Part shown: positions 37,837 to 47,115 of the stretch, piece after piece
Numbering within the stretch: position 1 is the first letter of the stretch
Layout: each line of letters starts with the position of its first letter
Origin: Zoogloea sp.
GTDB taxonomy: Bacteria; Pseudomonadota; Gammaproteobacteria; Burkholderiales; Rhodocyclaceae
Length of the DNA stretch: 64,000 nt
Direction of reading: 5' to 3'
Assembly (NCBI RefSeq): GCF_030157465.1
Contig: NZ_JAOAUU010000167.1
Coordinates: 18,906 to 82,905, forward strand
Notes under the pieces: generated by a model
Told to the model about the DNA's origin: nothing
Database searches by the model: none
What the model saw: only the letters and a program-made list of their open reading frames with translations
Translations under genes and position numbers: made by a program

Positions 37837-39876
37837 ATGCTCATGCGATTCAGTAGCTGGAAAAGGGTGCTGGCAGTGCTTTTGCTGGTCGTCGGCGGGC
37901 TTGCCCGGGCCGCACCGACGATCGAGCTCGATGTCGTGCTCGATCCGCAGACACGGGATTTCAGCGCGAGCGCCGTGCTGAGCCCGGCAGAGCGCGATTT
38001 CCGGTTTTTACTGCACGAGTCGCTGCGCGTTGGCGCGGTTTCTGCGGGCGGGCGCGTCCTGCAGGCCGAGTCGCTGGCCGGCCCGGCCGGTTTGCGGCAA
38101 TGGCGCATCCGGCTGGACAGGGCGGGTGAGCGGGTTCGGCTCGAGTACGCCGGGCGCCTGCCGCCGCTGGATCGCCAACGGGATCACCGGGGTGTGCTGC
38201 AGCGGATGCCGCCCATGAGTTCGCCGGAGGGAAGTTTTCTGCCCGCTGGCAGCGCCTGGTATCCCCAGTCGCAGGCGATGATCAGCTATCGCGTAAAGCT
38301 CACGCTGCCCGGTAGCCAGCGCGCCGTGGTGGCCGGCCGGCGGGTGGCCGAAACCCTGCCGACCACGCCCGGCGACGCTTATCGGGCGACCTTCGAATTC
38401 CTCCCGCCCACCGACGGTATCGACCTGATGGCCGGCCCCTGGGTGGTGCGCGAAAAAGCCATACCGCGCAATGGCGCGCCGCCCCTCTACCTGCGCACCT
38501 ACTTTTCGCCCGAACTGGATGCCACGCCCGGCCTGGCCGAGGCTTATCTGGACGATACCCGGCGCTACATCGAGCGCTACAGCCGGGAGATCGGCGATTA
38601 CCCCTACGGCGAGTTTTCGATCGTCGCGGGCCCGCTGCCCACCGGCTTCGGCATGCCCACGCTCACCTATCTGGGCGAGGCGGTGATCCGCCTGCCGTTC
38701 ATCCGCAAGACATCGCTGGGCCACGAGGTGCTGCACAACTGGTGGGGCAATGGTGTTTACGTCGATCATGCCCGCGGCAACTGGTCGGAGGGGCTGACTA
38801 CCTTCATGGCGGACTACGCTTTCAAGGAGGACGAATCGCCGGCCGCCGCCAGCGAAATGCGTCTCGGCTGGCTGCGCGATGCGCTGGCCTTGCCCGCCGA
38901 CGAGCAGCCTGCGCTACGCGATTTCCGGTCGCGCACCCACGGCGCCGAGGCGGCTGTCGGCTACGGAAAATCCGCCATGCTGTTCGTGATGCTGAAGGAG
39001 CGCATCGGCGAGACGGCGTTTCGCCAGGGGATTCGCGAGTTCTGGTCGGCCCGGCGTTTCAGGGTGGCGGCCTGGCAGGATCTGCAGGCCGCTTTCGAGC
39101 GCGCGTCCGGCCAGAATCTGGATGCCTTTTTCTCGGCGTGGCTGAACCAGCGGGGCATGCCCGCAGTTGCGATCGAAAGGGCCGAAACCCGCCCGCTCGG
39201 CAGGCAATATCAGCTCAGCCTGGTGCTGGGGCAGGGGGCGCCGGCGTTTCCGCTGCGCCTGCCCCTCGAAGTGACCGCCCCCGGCCGGCAGGAGGTGCGC
39301 TGGGTGGATGTTTCCGCGGGGCGCACAACGCACACCCTTGTGTTCGACTTCCAGCCGCAAAGCCTGCGCCTCGACCCGGACATCCGCGTCTGGCGGCGCC
39401 TTGAAGCCGGCAGCCTGCCGCCTATCCTGCGGCGCTGGATCGGCGCTGACGCACCACAGGTCGTGAATCTTGGGGCAGCGTCCGGCACCGCGGCCGCGGT
39501 GGATGCGCTGGCGCAGCGATTTTTCGAGCGCGCGCCCGGCAAGCTCGCCGAAGCCGGGCTGGCCAGCGCCTTGCGTGGCCGCGAGCCGGTTCTGATTGCG
39601 GGAACCCACGCCGAGGTCGATCGCGCCCTGGCGGCGGCGGGCCTGCCTGCGCGCCCGGCGCAGCTGGGGGGCAAGGGCACCGCCCAGGTCTGGACCGTGC
39701 TGGGCGCGCTTCCGCTGGCGGTGATTTCGGCGGACAACGCCGCTGCGCTGGGTGCCCTCCAGCGCGGTCTGCCCCATTACGGCAGCCAGAGCTGGCTGGT
39801 CTTCGACAAGGGGCAGGTGATTGAAAAAGGCGTGTGGCCGGCCAGCCTGCGGGTAATCCCGGTGACACGGCGCTGA
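37837..39876 (+). CDS. Secreted M1-family (gluzincin) peptidase
   Basis: 679 residues with a signal peptide (RVLAVLLLVVGGLARA). The N-terminal beta domain runs to about residue 240; the catalytic domain has zinc motif HEVLHNWWG (H296-H300) and the third ligand Glu in GNWSEGLTTFMADY. Only 17 residues separate the second His from that Glu, against 18 in typical M1 enzymes. The exopeptidase GAMEN motif is replaced by TGFGMPTLTYLG, so aminopeptidase activity is not assured. The C-terminal ~200 residues form a separate alpha/beta segment. It directly follows the ChaN-PDZ gene, probably in one operon. Confidence 0.85.
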   Translation: MLMRFSSWKRVLAVLLLVVGGLARAAPTIELDVVLDPQTRDFSASAVLSPAERDFRFLLHESLRVGAVSAGGRVLQAESLAGPAGLRQWRIRLDRAGERVRLEYAGRLPPLDRQRDHRGVLQRMPPMSSPEGSFLPAGSAWYPQSQAMISYRVKLTLPGSQRAVVAGRRVAETLPTTPGDAYRATFEFLPPTDGIDLMAGPWVVREKAIPRNGAPPLYLRTYFSPELDATPGLAEAYLDDTRRYIERYSREIGDYPYGEFSIVAGPLPTGFGMPTLTYLGEAVIRLPFIRKTSLGHEVLHNWWGNGVYVDHARGNWSEGLTTFMADYAFKEDESPAAASEMRLGWLRDALALPADEQPALRDFRSRTHGAEAAVGYGKSAMLFVMLKERIGETAFRQGIREFWSARRFRVAAWQDLQAAFERASGQNLDAFFSAWLNQRGMPAVAIERAETRPLGRQYQLSLVLGQGAPAFPLRLPLEVTAPGRQEVRWVDVSAGRTTHTLVFDFQPQSLRLDPDIRVWRRLEAGSLPPILRRWIGADAPQVVNLGAASGTAAAVDALAQRFFERAPGKLAEAGLASALRGREPVLIAGTHAEVDRALAAAGLPARPAQLGGKGTAQVWTVLGALPLAVISADNAAALGALQRGLPHYGSQSWLVFDKGQVIEKGVWPASLRVIPVTRR

Positions 39877-39909
39877 CTGTGGGCAAGCGTGGCGGGTGTT
39901 GGCGTCAAC

Positions 39910-39923
39910 CCGATCCAGATCAA
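39910..39923. promoter_or_regulatory. Candidate FNR/Dnr-type box upstream of DUF2249 gene
   Basis: CCGAT-CCAG-ATCAA matches the TTGAT-N4-ATCAA pattern at eight of ten positions, about 80 bases before the DUF2249 start. Weak on its own, but DUF2249 genes in denitrifiers are often under such regulators. Confidence 0.3.
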
Positions 39924-40002
39924 GGAAAGCGTCGAATCCAGACGGCAAACTGCTGATACCCGACAGATTCAGTCGGATTTAACGCACCCGCCAGGAGCCC
40001 GT

Positions 40003-40269
40003 ATGCAAGCCATTCACGCCTGCAACCACACCACCCCGGAAGCCATCTACCCGTTCGACGCCCGCGGCATCGCCAAGCGCTTTCGCCACGCGGCGATCTT
40101 CGGGGCGCTGGACGCCTTGATACCGGGCGAAGTGATGCGCTTTTGCAACGACCACGACCCGATTCCGCTGCTCGGCCAGCTCCAGCAGCGTTACGGCGAA
40201 AAGGTGACGATCACCTACCAGCAGCGCGAACCCGGCGCCATTGTCATCGACTTTGCGAAGGTCGGCTGA
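40003..40269 (+). CDS. DUF2249 domain protein
   Basis: A single-domain, 88-residue DUF2249 protein. FDARGIAKRFRHAAIFGALDAL and GEVMRFCNDHDPIPLLGQLQQRYG are the family signature; the fold is TusA-like, and FCNDHDP includes a conserved Asp-His-Asp. Function is unknown, though such proteins often lie near denitrification and NO-response genes. AGGAG precedes the ATG at 40003; the ORF-track start is 38 codons too early. It converges on the HPP gene. Confidence 0.85.
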   Translation: MQAIHACNHTTPEAIYPFDARGIAKRFRHAAIFGALDALIPGEVMRFCNDHDPIPLLGQLQQRYGEKVTITYQQREPGAIVIDFAKVG

Positions 40270-40308
40270 TCGTCGCTGGCGGGGGCTTGAACCCTGGCCC
40301 CCGCGCAA

Positions 40309-41514
40309 TCACGCCTTGTCAGCCTGCACGTAATCAAGGGCTTCGTGCTGGAACAGCACGGCGGTCATGGTGGCCGGGGTGATGATGCCGGTCAGCCGGC
40401 CCGCTTCGTCCACCACCGGCACGCCACGCTGGCCTCCTTCGCCGAGCAGATCGGCCGCCGCGGCGATGCCTTCTTCCGTCGCCACGCTTTTAAGCCCTTC
40501 GGCGGGCGTCTGCATGATCTGGCCGACGACTTCCGGCTTGCTTGCATGGGGGCCGGGCGTCGGGCGCAGCAGGCGGCGCACGTTGTCGCCGATGCGCAGG
40601 CCTCCGCTTTCATCGCGGTCCGGCTCCACATGACGCAGAAAATCCTCCAGCCGCAACAGGCCGATGACCCGCTGGCCCCGGTCCACCACCGGCAGCATGG
40701 CCAGGCTGTGGCGGTTCATCAGCCGCCAGGCCTCGTTGAGCCCGGTGGCAAACTCGACGCGGACGGGCGTGGCTTCCATGATGTCGCCGCACCTGAGCAG
40801 CACGTGGCGGTGAAAGGCGTGGCGCGCGGCGCGCTGGAAAACCTGTGCCAGATCGTTTTCGCTTACGTCGAGATAGGTGTCGAGTTCGGTGAGGGCGGCG
40901 GCCAGATCGGGATGCTGTACGCCCGCGGGGCTGCGCCGCGCCGGCACAGGGGTCGAGACGGCCGGCGAGCACAAGGGGTAACGGCGGCCCGGCAACAGGT
41001 TGTTGACTGCGGTGGCGGCAATCAGCATGGCCAGCGCGTTGGCGCCGGTGGCGGCGATGCTCGATGCGGCGTCCAGCCCCTGGGCGGCCGCCGCGGCCAT
41101 CACGATGGCCATGGCGCCGCCGGGTGGATGCAGGCAGCGCAGCCACGCCATGAGCCATACGGAAATTGCAACGGCCAGGCCGACGGCCAGGTAATTCACC
41201 GGAATCCAGCGTCCGCAGGCAAAGCCGACCAGCGCAGGCAGCAGCAGGCCACCGACAACCGACCAGGGCTGGGCCAGGGGGCTGTGGGGCAGCGCGAACA
41301 GGATCACCGAGCTTGCGCCGAGCGGCGCCAGCAGGCGGCGGGCGTCGGCGGAAACCGGCAGTACGAACAGCACGCCTTCAAAGATCAGCACGCCGAGCAG
41401 CGCGGCAATGGCGCTGCGCCAGCGTTCATGGGGGGAGAGCGGCGCGGCGTCGGCAAACAGGTAGCGGCGGGCAAAGCGGTCGAGGGCCGCATGGACGTGG
41501 CGGACGGGGTTCAT
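40309..41514 (-). CDS. HPP-family membrane protein with two C-terminal CBS domains
   Basis: 401 residues: about five helices of the HPP family including the eponymous HPPGGAMAIVMAAAA, then a linker and a CBS pair (MEATPVRVEFATGLNEAWRLMNRH and MQTPAEGLKSVATEEGIAAAA). HPP proteins have been linked to nitrite transport in plastids and cyanobacteria; CBS pairs usually sense adenosine nucleotides. Here the neighbours (DUF2249, NnrS-like protein) fit a nitrogen-oxide theme, but this is inference. Confidence 0.85.
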   Translation of the reverse strand: MNPVRHVHAALDRFARRYLFADAAPLSPHERWRSAIAALLGVLIFEGVLFVLPVSADARRLLAPLGASSVILFALPHSPLAQPWSVVGGLLLPALVGFACGRWIPVNYLAVGLAVAISVWLMAWLRCLHPPGGAMAIVMAAAAAQGLDAASSIAATGANALAMLIAATAVNNLLPGRRYPLCSPAVSTPVPARRSPAGVQHPDLAAALTELDTYLDVSENDLAQVFQRAARHAFHRHVLLRCGDIMEATPVRVEFATGLNEAWRLMNRHSLAMLPVVDRGQRVIGLLRLEDFLRHVEPDRDESGGLRIGDNVRRLLRPTPGPHASKPEVVGQIMQTPAEGLKSVATEEGIAAAADLLGEGGQRGVPVVDEAGRLTGIITPATMTAVLFQHEALDYVQADKA

Positions 41515-41668
41515 TGCGCGGGCGATGGGCGTGGGACGGCAGACTCTGAGCGTTTCCGTCGCGGCTCGCCTTGACCTGGGTTTGGTGCGCTATCGTTCGG
41601 CCGGGCGCTGCGCCAGAGGCCTTACATTTTTTTCTGGCAAGCGCAGAGGCTGGACGCAAGGAGGATGT

Positions 41669-42778
41669 GTGCTGATTTATCTCGGATGTTGCACGGTGCT
41701 GGCCTTTGGGCTGGCCCTGGTGCTCATGCAGGCAGGTGCCGCCCCGGCGGCCGTTGCCCACGCGGCCTTTGCGCTGGGGGCGATGCCGCTGATCTTTGCG
41801 GCGATGGGGCATTTCGTGCCGGTGCTGACCCGCAGCAGCGGGGCCGGGAAGGCGGTGCATCGCCTGCCGCTGGCCATGCAGCTGGCCGGAGCAATGGTGG
41901 TGGGTGTGCTGGCCGGAGCGCTGCCGGGCTGGACGCTGCACGCTGCTGCGGTGGTCGGGCTGGTGGCGACGGGCCTGTTTCTGGCCTGGCAGTGGCAACG
42001 TGGCAACAAGGCGCTCGGCCAGCCCCATCCGGGCCTCGCCTGGTACAAGGCCGCGCTGGGCTGCCTGATACTGGCACTGCTGGCGATTTTTGTCGGGCTG
42101 CTGTGGCCGGCGGCTTATGCCCCATTGCGGCTGGCCCACCTGCATCTCAACACCCTCGGTTTCATCGGCCTCACCGCCATCGGCACGCTGCATGTGCTGA
42201 TGCCGACCGTGCTCGGTCAGCCCGACGCCCAGGTTGCCCAGCGCTTGCGCCGCCAGTTGCCGTGGGCGCTCGGTGGCGTGGCGGCCACTGCGGCGGCCGG
42301 CGTGCTGCCGTGGCTGACGCCTCTGGGGGCGCTGCTGATGGGCGGCGTGGTCCTACACACCCTCGTCGGCTGGCTGAAAACCCACGGCTGGCGGCGAATC
42401 CTTGGCGACGGGGCTGCGGTGCCGTTGTTTGGGGCCGGCGTCGGCCTGCTGGCGGTGATTGCGGCCGGCATGGCCCATGGTTTTGGCCTGATGCCCGGGC
42501 GGCTGGCGGTGAGTGCCTTCTTCGCGCTTTTTCTGCTGCCGCTGGTGACGGGCGCGCTGTCGCAGTTGCTGCCGGTGTGGCGTTTCCCCGGCCCGATGAG
42601 CCCGCTGCGGGAGCAGATGCGGGCCCGGCTGGTGCGCTTGGGGCAATTGCGCACGGCGTTGTTCCTGGGCGGAGGCGGGCTGCTGGCGATGGGCGTTGGG
42701 GCCGGTGCGGTGCTGCTCGCGGCGGGCGTGCTGCTGTTTGCCGTGGCGCTGGCATCCGGGCTGGTGCTGCGGCGCTGA
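41669..42778 (+). CDS. Polytopic membrane protein resembling NnrS/haem-copper-type proteins
   Basis: 369 residues with ten to twelve predicted helices. Conserved-looking histidines sit at helix ends: AMGHFVPVLTR, LRLAHLHLNTLGFIGLTAIGTLHVLMP, AAGMAHGFGL. The pattern resembles NnrS and oxidase subunit-I-like proteins, but I cannot assign it firmly. I chose the GTG at 41669, five bases after AAGGAGG and immediately before the first helix; the ORF track starts 48 codons upstream in sequence that is not membrane-like. It is divergent from the HPP gene. Confidence 0.62.
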   Translation: MLIYLGCCTVLAFGLALVLMQAGAAPAAVAHAAFALGAMPLIFAAMGHFVPVLTRSSGAGKAVHRLPLAMQLAGAMVVGVLAGALPGWTLHAAAVVGLVATGLFLAWQWQRGNKALGQPHPGLAWYKAALGCLILALLAIFVGLLWPAAYAPLRLAHLHLNTLGFIGLTAIGTLHVLMPTVLGQPDAQVAQRLRRQLPWALGGVAATAAAGVLPWLTPLGALLMGGVVLHTLVGWLKTHGWRRILGDGAAVPLFGAGVGLLAVIAAGMAHGFGLMPGRLAVSAFFALFLLPLVTGALSQLLPVWRFPGPMSPLREQMRARLVRLGQLRTALFLGGGGLLAMGVGAGAVLLAAGVLLFAVALASGLVLRR

Positions 42779-42858
42779 GACGCATGGCGGGCGGGTGGCG
42801 GCGAAGGGCCGCCGGCTGTGCTATCTTCCAAGCCTTCGTTTTCAACTCGGCGAGAACC

Positions 42859-44298
42859 ATGCGCTACATCTCCACCCGCGGCCAGTCTGCGCCCCAATCC
42901 TTCTGTGACATCCTGCTTGGCGGCCTGGCGCCGGATGGCGGCCTCTACCTGCCGGAAAGCTACCCGCAGATCAGCCGCGCCGACCTCGACGCCTGGCGCA
43001 GGCTGCCCTATGCCGAGCTGGCCTTCGCGATCCTGTCGCGCTTCATCGACGACATCCCGGCCGCCGACCTCAAGGCCATCTGCGACAAGACCTACACCGC
43101 CGACGTGTACGGCTACGTGCGCGATGGCGCCAAGGCGTCGGACATCACCCCGGTGCACTGGCTGGAGCCGGGCAAGCTCGGCCTGCTGGAACTGTCCAAC
43201 GGCCCGACGCTGGCCTTCAAGGACATGGCCATGCAGCTCCTGGGCAATCTCTTTGAATACGTGCTCGACAAGCGTGGCGAACAGATCAACATTCTCGGCG
43301 CCACCTCCGGCGACACCGGTTCGGCCGCCGAATACGCCATGCGCGGCAAGCACGGGGTGCGCGTCTTCATGCTCTCGCCCCACGGCCGCATGAGCGCCTT
43401 CCAGCGCGCCCAGATGTACTCGCTGCAGGACGACAACATCTACAACATCGCCGTGCGCGGCATGTTCGACGATGCCCAGGACGTGGTGAAGGCGGTTTCC
43501 AACGACCACGCCTACAAGGCAAAGTACAAGATCGGCGCCGTCAATTCGATCAACTGGGGCCGCGTGGCGGCCCAGGTCGTGTACTACTTCAAGGGCTACT
43601 TCGCCGCCACCGACAGCAACGACCAGCAGGTCGACTTCGTGGTGCCGTCGGGCAACTTCGGCAACATCTGCGCCGGCCACATCGCCCGCCAGATGGGCCT
43701 GCCGGTGAAGCGGCTGGTTCTCGCAACGAATGAGAACGACGTGCTCGACGAGTTTTTCCGTACCGGTGTGTATCGCCCGCGCAGCACCGCCGAAACCCAC
43801 GCCACCTCCAGCCCGTCGATGGATATTTCCAAGGCGTCCAACTTCGAGCGCTTCGTGTTCGACCTGGTGGGCCGCGATGGCAACACGGTTCGCGAGTTGT
43901 GGAGCAAGGTGGATGCGGGCGGCGCCTTCGATCTGTCCGCGTCGCCGGAATTCGCGAAAATCGGCGATTACGGCTTCGTTTCCGGCAGCAGCAAACACGC
44001 TGCCCGCCTGGCCACGATCCGCCGCGCGGATGCCGAGTACGCCACCGTGATCGACACCCACACCGCCGATGGCCTCAAGGTCGCTTTCGAGCTGGCCGAT
44101 CCGTCGGTGCCCACGCTGGTGCTTGAAACCGCCCAGCCGGCCAAGTTCGAGGAAACCATCGTCGAGGCGCTGGGCCGCAAGCCGGCACGCCCGGCCGGCC
44201 TTGAAAACATCGAAGCGCTGCCCCAGCGCGTCGAAGTGATGGATGTGGATGCCGAGGCGATCAAGGCCTTGATCGCCCGCACGGTCGACGCCGCCTGA
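42859..44298 (+). CDS. thrC: Threonine synthase
   Basis: PLP enzyme converting O-phosphohomoserine to threonine. The 479-residue product has the PLP-Lys in SNGPTLAFKDMAMQLLG, the phosphate-binding ATSGDTGSAAEYAM, and NSINWGRVAAQVVYYF typical of the longer ThrC class. ATG at 42859. The frame is also open far upstream to 41665, through the preceding gene, but nothing there is protein-like. A strong terminator follows. Confidence 0.96.
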   Translation: MRYISTRGQSAPQSFCDILLGGLAPDGGLYLPESYPQISRADLDAWRRLPYAELAFAILSRFIDDIPAADLKAICDKTYTADVYGYVRDGAKASDITPVHWLEPGKLGLLELSNGPTLAFKDMAMQLLGNLFEYVLDKRGEQINILGATSGDTGSAAEYAMRGKHGVRVFMLSPHGRMSAFQRAQMYSLQDDNIYNIAVRGMFDDAQDVVKAVSNDHAYKAKYKIGAVNSINWGRVAAQVVYYFKGYFAATDSNDQQVDFVVPSGNFGNICAGHIARQMGLPVKRLVLATNENDVLDEFFRTGVYRPRSTAETHATSSPSMDISKASNFERFVFDLVGRDGNTVRELWSKVDAGGAFDLSASPEFAKIGDYGFVSGSSKHAARLATIRRADAEYATVIDTHTADGLKVAFELADPSVPTLVLETAQPAKFEETIVEALGRKPARPAGLENIEALPQRVEVMDVDAEAIKALIARTVDAA

Positions 44299-44314
44299 TC
44301 GGCTGACGCGTCAC

Positions 44315-44359
44315 AAAATCCCGCCGGCGATCCGTTTTCGGGTTGCCGGCGGGATTTTT
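44315..44359 (+). terminator. Terminator after thrC
   Basis: AAAATCCCGCCGGC and GCCGGCGGGATTTTT arms about a 16-base loop; a long GC stem with a T tail. It isolates thrC from the sulfur cluster. Confidence 0.85.
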
Positions 44360-44452
44360 ATTTACGTGCTGAAAATCGAGGTTTTCCGTGATTTCGAGCG
44401 TGCCTCCATGCGCGCCGAAAAAGCGGGTTTGCGTATTTTTAAAAGGTTTCTG

Positions 44453-44785
44453 ATGGCGTTTTCACAGCTTTTTGTTCGGTCTTTCATTGCGCTTGTCGGC
44501 ATGGGCCTGTTTTTAGCCGGGCCCGCGCGTGCGGCCGATCTGTCCGACGATTCGGCATCGATCCTGGCGGGCAACTGCGTGAATTGCCATGGCCCGAGTG
44601 GCCGTTCCCTGAGCGCCATCCCGACCATCCGGGGCGTGAATGAAGAACAGCTTCGCGTGCGTCTCATGGCTTTTCGGGAGGGCCGCGATGCCGGTGTAAC
44701 CGTGATGACCCGATTGATGAAGGGCTACGACGCAGACCAGATCGCTGCGCTGGCGAAGTGGTTTGCGAAGGACAGGGCGCCATGA
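44453..44785 (+). CDS. Small class I cytochrome c (FccA/SoxE-like)
   Basis: A 110-residue periplasmic monohaem cytochrome c. A signal peptide (FIALVGMGLFLAGPARA) precedes the haem motif CVNCH, with a likely axial Met in VTVMTRLMKGY. It overlaps the flavoprotein gene by four bases (ATGA), which makes it the probable electron-accepting subunit of a flavocytochrome c sulfide dehydrogenase. It is half the size of the dihaem FccA of Allochromatium. The start at 44453 follows AAAAGG; the ORF-track start adds 29 residues before the signal. Confidence 0.85.
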   Translation: MAFSQLFVRSFIALVGMGLFLAGPARAADLSDDSASILAGNCVNCHGPSGRSLSAIPTIRGVNEEQLRVRLMAFREGRDAGVTVMTRLMKGYDADQIAALAKWFAKDRAP

Positions 44786-46062
44786 CCGGGCTATCGCGTC
44801 GCAGGATTCTGGGAAGTCTTGCTGCAGGGAGCGTGGCCCTTGCCGCGCCTTCCATCGTGCGTGCGGGTGCCGGCTCGGCCCGTGTCGTGATCGTCGGCGG
44901 AGGCTTTGGCGGAGCGACCGCTGCCCGCTACCTGAAATTGCGCGCACCGCAGCTTCGGGTGACACTGATCGAGCCCGCCAGGCGCTTTTATACCTGCCCG
45001 TTTTCGAATCTCTATCTGGCGGGCCTGCGGAGCTGGGAGAGTATCGGCCACGGTTATGACGGTTTGCGCGGCGCGGGGGTCGAACTCGTCCATGCCCAGG
45101 CCGAGGACGTGGACACCCGGCTACGAACCGTCAGGCTGTCCACGGGCCAGACCCTCGGCTGGGACAGGCTCGTGCTCTCACCCGGCGTGGATATGCGCTG
45201 GAATGCCCTGGAGGGATACGACGAAGCAGCCTCCCTGCTCGCCCCTCATGCCTGGAAGGCCGGGCCGCAGACGCAGCTCCTGCGCCGCCAGATGGAGGCG
45301 ATGGAGCAGGGCGGCACCTTTGTCATGGTCATTCCGGAAAACCCCTTCCGTTGCCCGCCGGGGCCGTACGAGCGCGCCGCGATGCTGGCCCACTATTTCA
45401 GCCGTCACAATCCGCGCGCCAAGATCCTTCTGCTCGACGCAAAAGACAATTTCTCCAAGAAGGGGCTGTTTCAGCAGGGCTGGAAGGCGCTCTATGGCGA
45501 CATGATCGAGTGGGTCGGCCTGACTGACGATGGCCAGGTGACCCGTGTGGATGCGAAGGCTCTGGAAGTGCAAACGGCCTTTGGCCAGGTGCACAAGGCA
45601 TCGGTGCTCAACGTGATTCCTCCCCAGAAGGCCGGTTTCATTGCCGAACGGGCGGGCGTCGTCGATGCCAGCGGCTGGGTTCCGGTCAAGGCGGAAAGCT
45701 TCGAGACGCAGCGCGTGGCCGGTATTTACGCGCTGGGGGATGCGACGATTGCCGCGCCGATGCCCAAGTCCGCCTTTGTGGCCAATACCCAGGCCAAGCT
45801 TGCGGCCGCCGCCATTGTGGCGGAACTCACGGGCCGGGTGCCGCCCGTGGCGAGTTATGCCAACACCTGCTACAGCCTTCTCGCGCCCGGTTACGGCATT
45901 TCCGTGGCCGGGGTTTATCGCGCCGAACAAGGTGGCATTGCCGAAGTGCCCGGCTCGGGCGGTGTCAGCCCCGCCAATGCGGATGCGGCATTCCGGGCGG
46001 CTGAAGCCGCGTACGGCGAAAGCTGGTATGCCGCAATCTGCGCCGATATCTGGGGGCGTTGA
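44782..46062 (+). CDS. fccB: Flavocytochrome c sulfide dehydrogenase, flavoprotein subunit (FccB/SoxF)
   Basis: Oxidises sulfide to sulfur in the periplasm, passing electrons to the cytochrome subunit. 426 residues with a Tat signal (SRRRILGSLAAG), the FAD dinucleotide motif VVIVGGGFGGATAARYLK, Cys72 in FYTCPFSN aligned with the Cys that binds FAD covalently in Allochromatium FccB, and the redox disulfide cysteines Cys191 (FRCPPGPYER) and Cys363 (ANTCYSLLAPGYG). All the catalytic Cys of the family are present. It is co-translated with the cytochrome gene. Confidence 0.93.
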   Translation: MTGLSRRRILGSLAAGSVALAAPSIVRAGAGSARVVIVGGGFGGATAARYLKLRAPQLRVTLIEPARRFYTCPFSNLYLAGLRSWESIGHGYDGLRGAGVELVHAQAEDVDTRLRTVRLSTGQTLGWDRLVLSPGVDMRWNALEGYDEAASLLAPHAWKAGPQTQLLRRQMEAMEQGGTFVMVIPENPFRCPPGPYERAAMLAHYFSRHNPRAKILLLDAKDNFSKKGLFQQGWKALYGDMIEWVGLTDDGQVTRVDAKALEVQTAFGQVHKASVLNVIPPQKAGFIAERAGVVDASGWVPVKAESFETQRVAGIYALGDATIAAPMPKSAFVANTQAKLAAAAIVAELTGRVPPVASYANTCYSLLAPGYGISVAGVYRAEQGGIAEVPGSGGVSPANADAAFRAAEAAYGESWYAAICADIWGR

Positions 46063-46064
46063 GC

Positions 46065-47114
46065 GTGATATCGCTTCTGTGGGCCGGGTTGTTGCTGGGA
46101 TGCGGATTCGGGGTGGCCGCGCGTCTGGGAAATTTCTGTCTTCTCCGGGGGTTCCGGCAAATCCATTCAGGCGCAGGCGATGCGCCGGCCTTGCGTGCCT
46201 ACGCGCTGGCCCTGGCTGTCGCAATCGCGGCAACCCAATGCCTGGCATCGATGCAGCAGCTTGACCTGGCGCAGGCCCAGATCGTGCGCACCGCCTTTGG
46301 TGTTCCCGGTGTGTTGATGGGTGGCGCCCTGTTCGGTTTCGGGATGGTGATGGCGGGCAGTTGCGGTGCGCGCGCCATCGTGCTCCTTGCCGGTGGCAAC
46401 CTGCGTGCCCTGGTCGTGCTGGCCAGCCTCGGCCTGGCCGCGCAGGCCACCCTGACGGGCGTGCTCGCACCGCTGCGGCAGCTGCTCCAGGGGTTCGGGC
46501 AGGTCCAGCTCGACTTCGGCACGCTGCCGGCGCAGCTGCAGGCGGCGGGGATGAGCGACGGCCTGGCGGTTCTGGTTGCGGCGGCGCCTCCGGTTGCCGT
46601 GTTGTTGGGCTTCGCTTTGCGCAACGGCGTTTTACGCCGCATGCCCCTGGATGCGCTGGCCGCGGTCGTGGTGGGTTTGCTGGTGGCGCTGGGCTGGTGG
46701 ATCACTTCGCATGTAGATGTCGATCCCTTTGATCCGGCAGCGCTGACCTCCCTGAGCTTCATCGCCCCCGTTGCAGAAACGTTTCTCTATCTGCAGGTTG
46801 CGGTGGGGCGGGGGATGAGCCTGGGCCCTGTGGTGGTCTTCGGAACGCTGGTGGGCGCTTTTGCGGTGGCGCTCGCCACGGGGCGTTATCGTCTGGAAGG
46901 TTTTGACAGCCCGCAACGCCTCTGGGCTTCCATTGCCGGTGGCTGCCTGATGGGCTTTGGCGGCGTGCTGGCGGTCGGCTGCTCCATCGGGCAGGGGCTG
47001 TCCGGTCTGTCAACCTTGGCATTCGCCAGCATTCCGGCATGCTCCGGAATTGCGCTGGGTACTTTTATCGGCTTGAAGGCTGAGTCTTCGATCCGCTCTC
47101 TGGGAGGCAAATAA
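46065..47114 (+). CDS. YeeE/YedE-type sulfur transporter (SoxT-like)
   Basis: A 349-residue membrane protein of the DUF395/YeeE family with two similar halves, each with Cys in a helix-loop-helix: GMVMAGSCGARAIVLLAGGN and GGVLAVGCSIGQGLSGLS, plus RLGNFCLLRG at the start. E. coli YeeE transports thiosulfate through such cysteines, and SoxT proteins sit in Sox operons. GTG at 46065, eight bases after GGGGG, is preferred; a TTG six bases earlier, overlapping the fccB stop, is possible. Confidence 0.85.
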   Translation: MISLLWAGLLLGCGFGVAARLGNFCLLRGFRQIHSGAGDAPALRAYALALAVAIAATQCLASMQQLDLAQAQIVRTAFGVPGVLMGGALFGFGMVMAGSCGARAIVLLAGGNLRALVVLASLGLAAQATLTGVLAPLRQLLQGFGQVQLDFGTLPAQLQAAGMSDGLAVLVAAAPPVAVLLGFALRNGVLRRMPLDALAAVVVGLLVALGWWITSHVDVDPFDPAALTSLSFIAPVAETFLYLQVAVGRGMSLGPVVVFGTLVGAFAVALATGRYRLEGFDSPQRLWASIAGGCLMGFGGVLAVGCSIGQGLSGLSTLAFASIPACSGIALGTFIGLKAESSIRSLGGK

Positions 47115-47115
47115 C

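Noticed and set aside
39894-39910. GTTG-GCGT-CAAC dyad near the DUF2249 gene as an FNR site
   Set aside because: Half-sites are four bases closer together than in FNR-type boxes.
41571-41596. TTGACC...TATCGT as a promoter for the NnrS-like gene
   Set aside because: The spacer is only 14 bases.
41665-44298. An 877-residue frame fusing sequence upstream to ThrC
   Set aside because: Only the part from 42859 is protein-like; the upstream part is an out-of-frame reading of the membrane protein gene.
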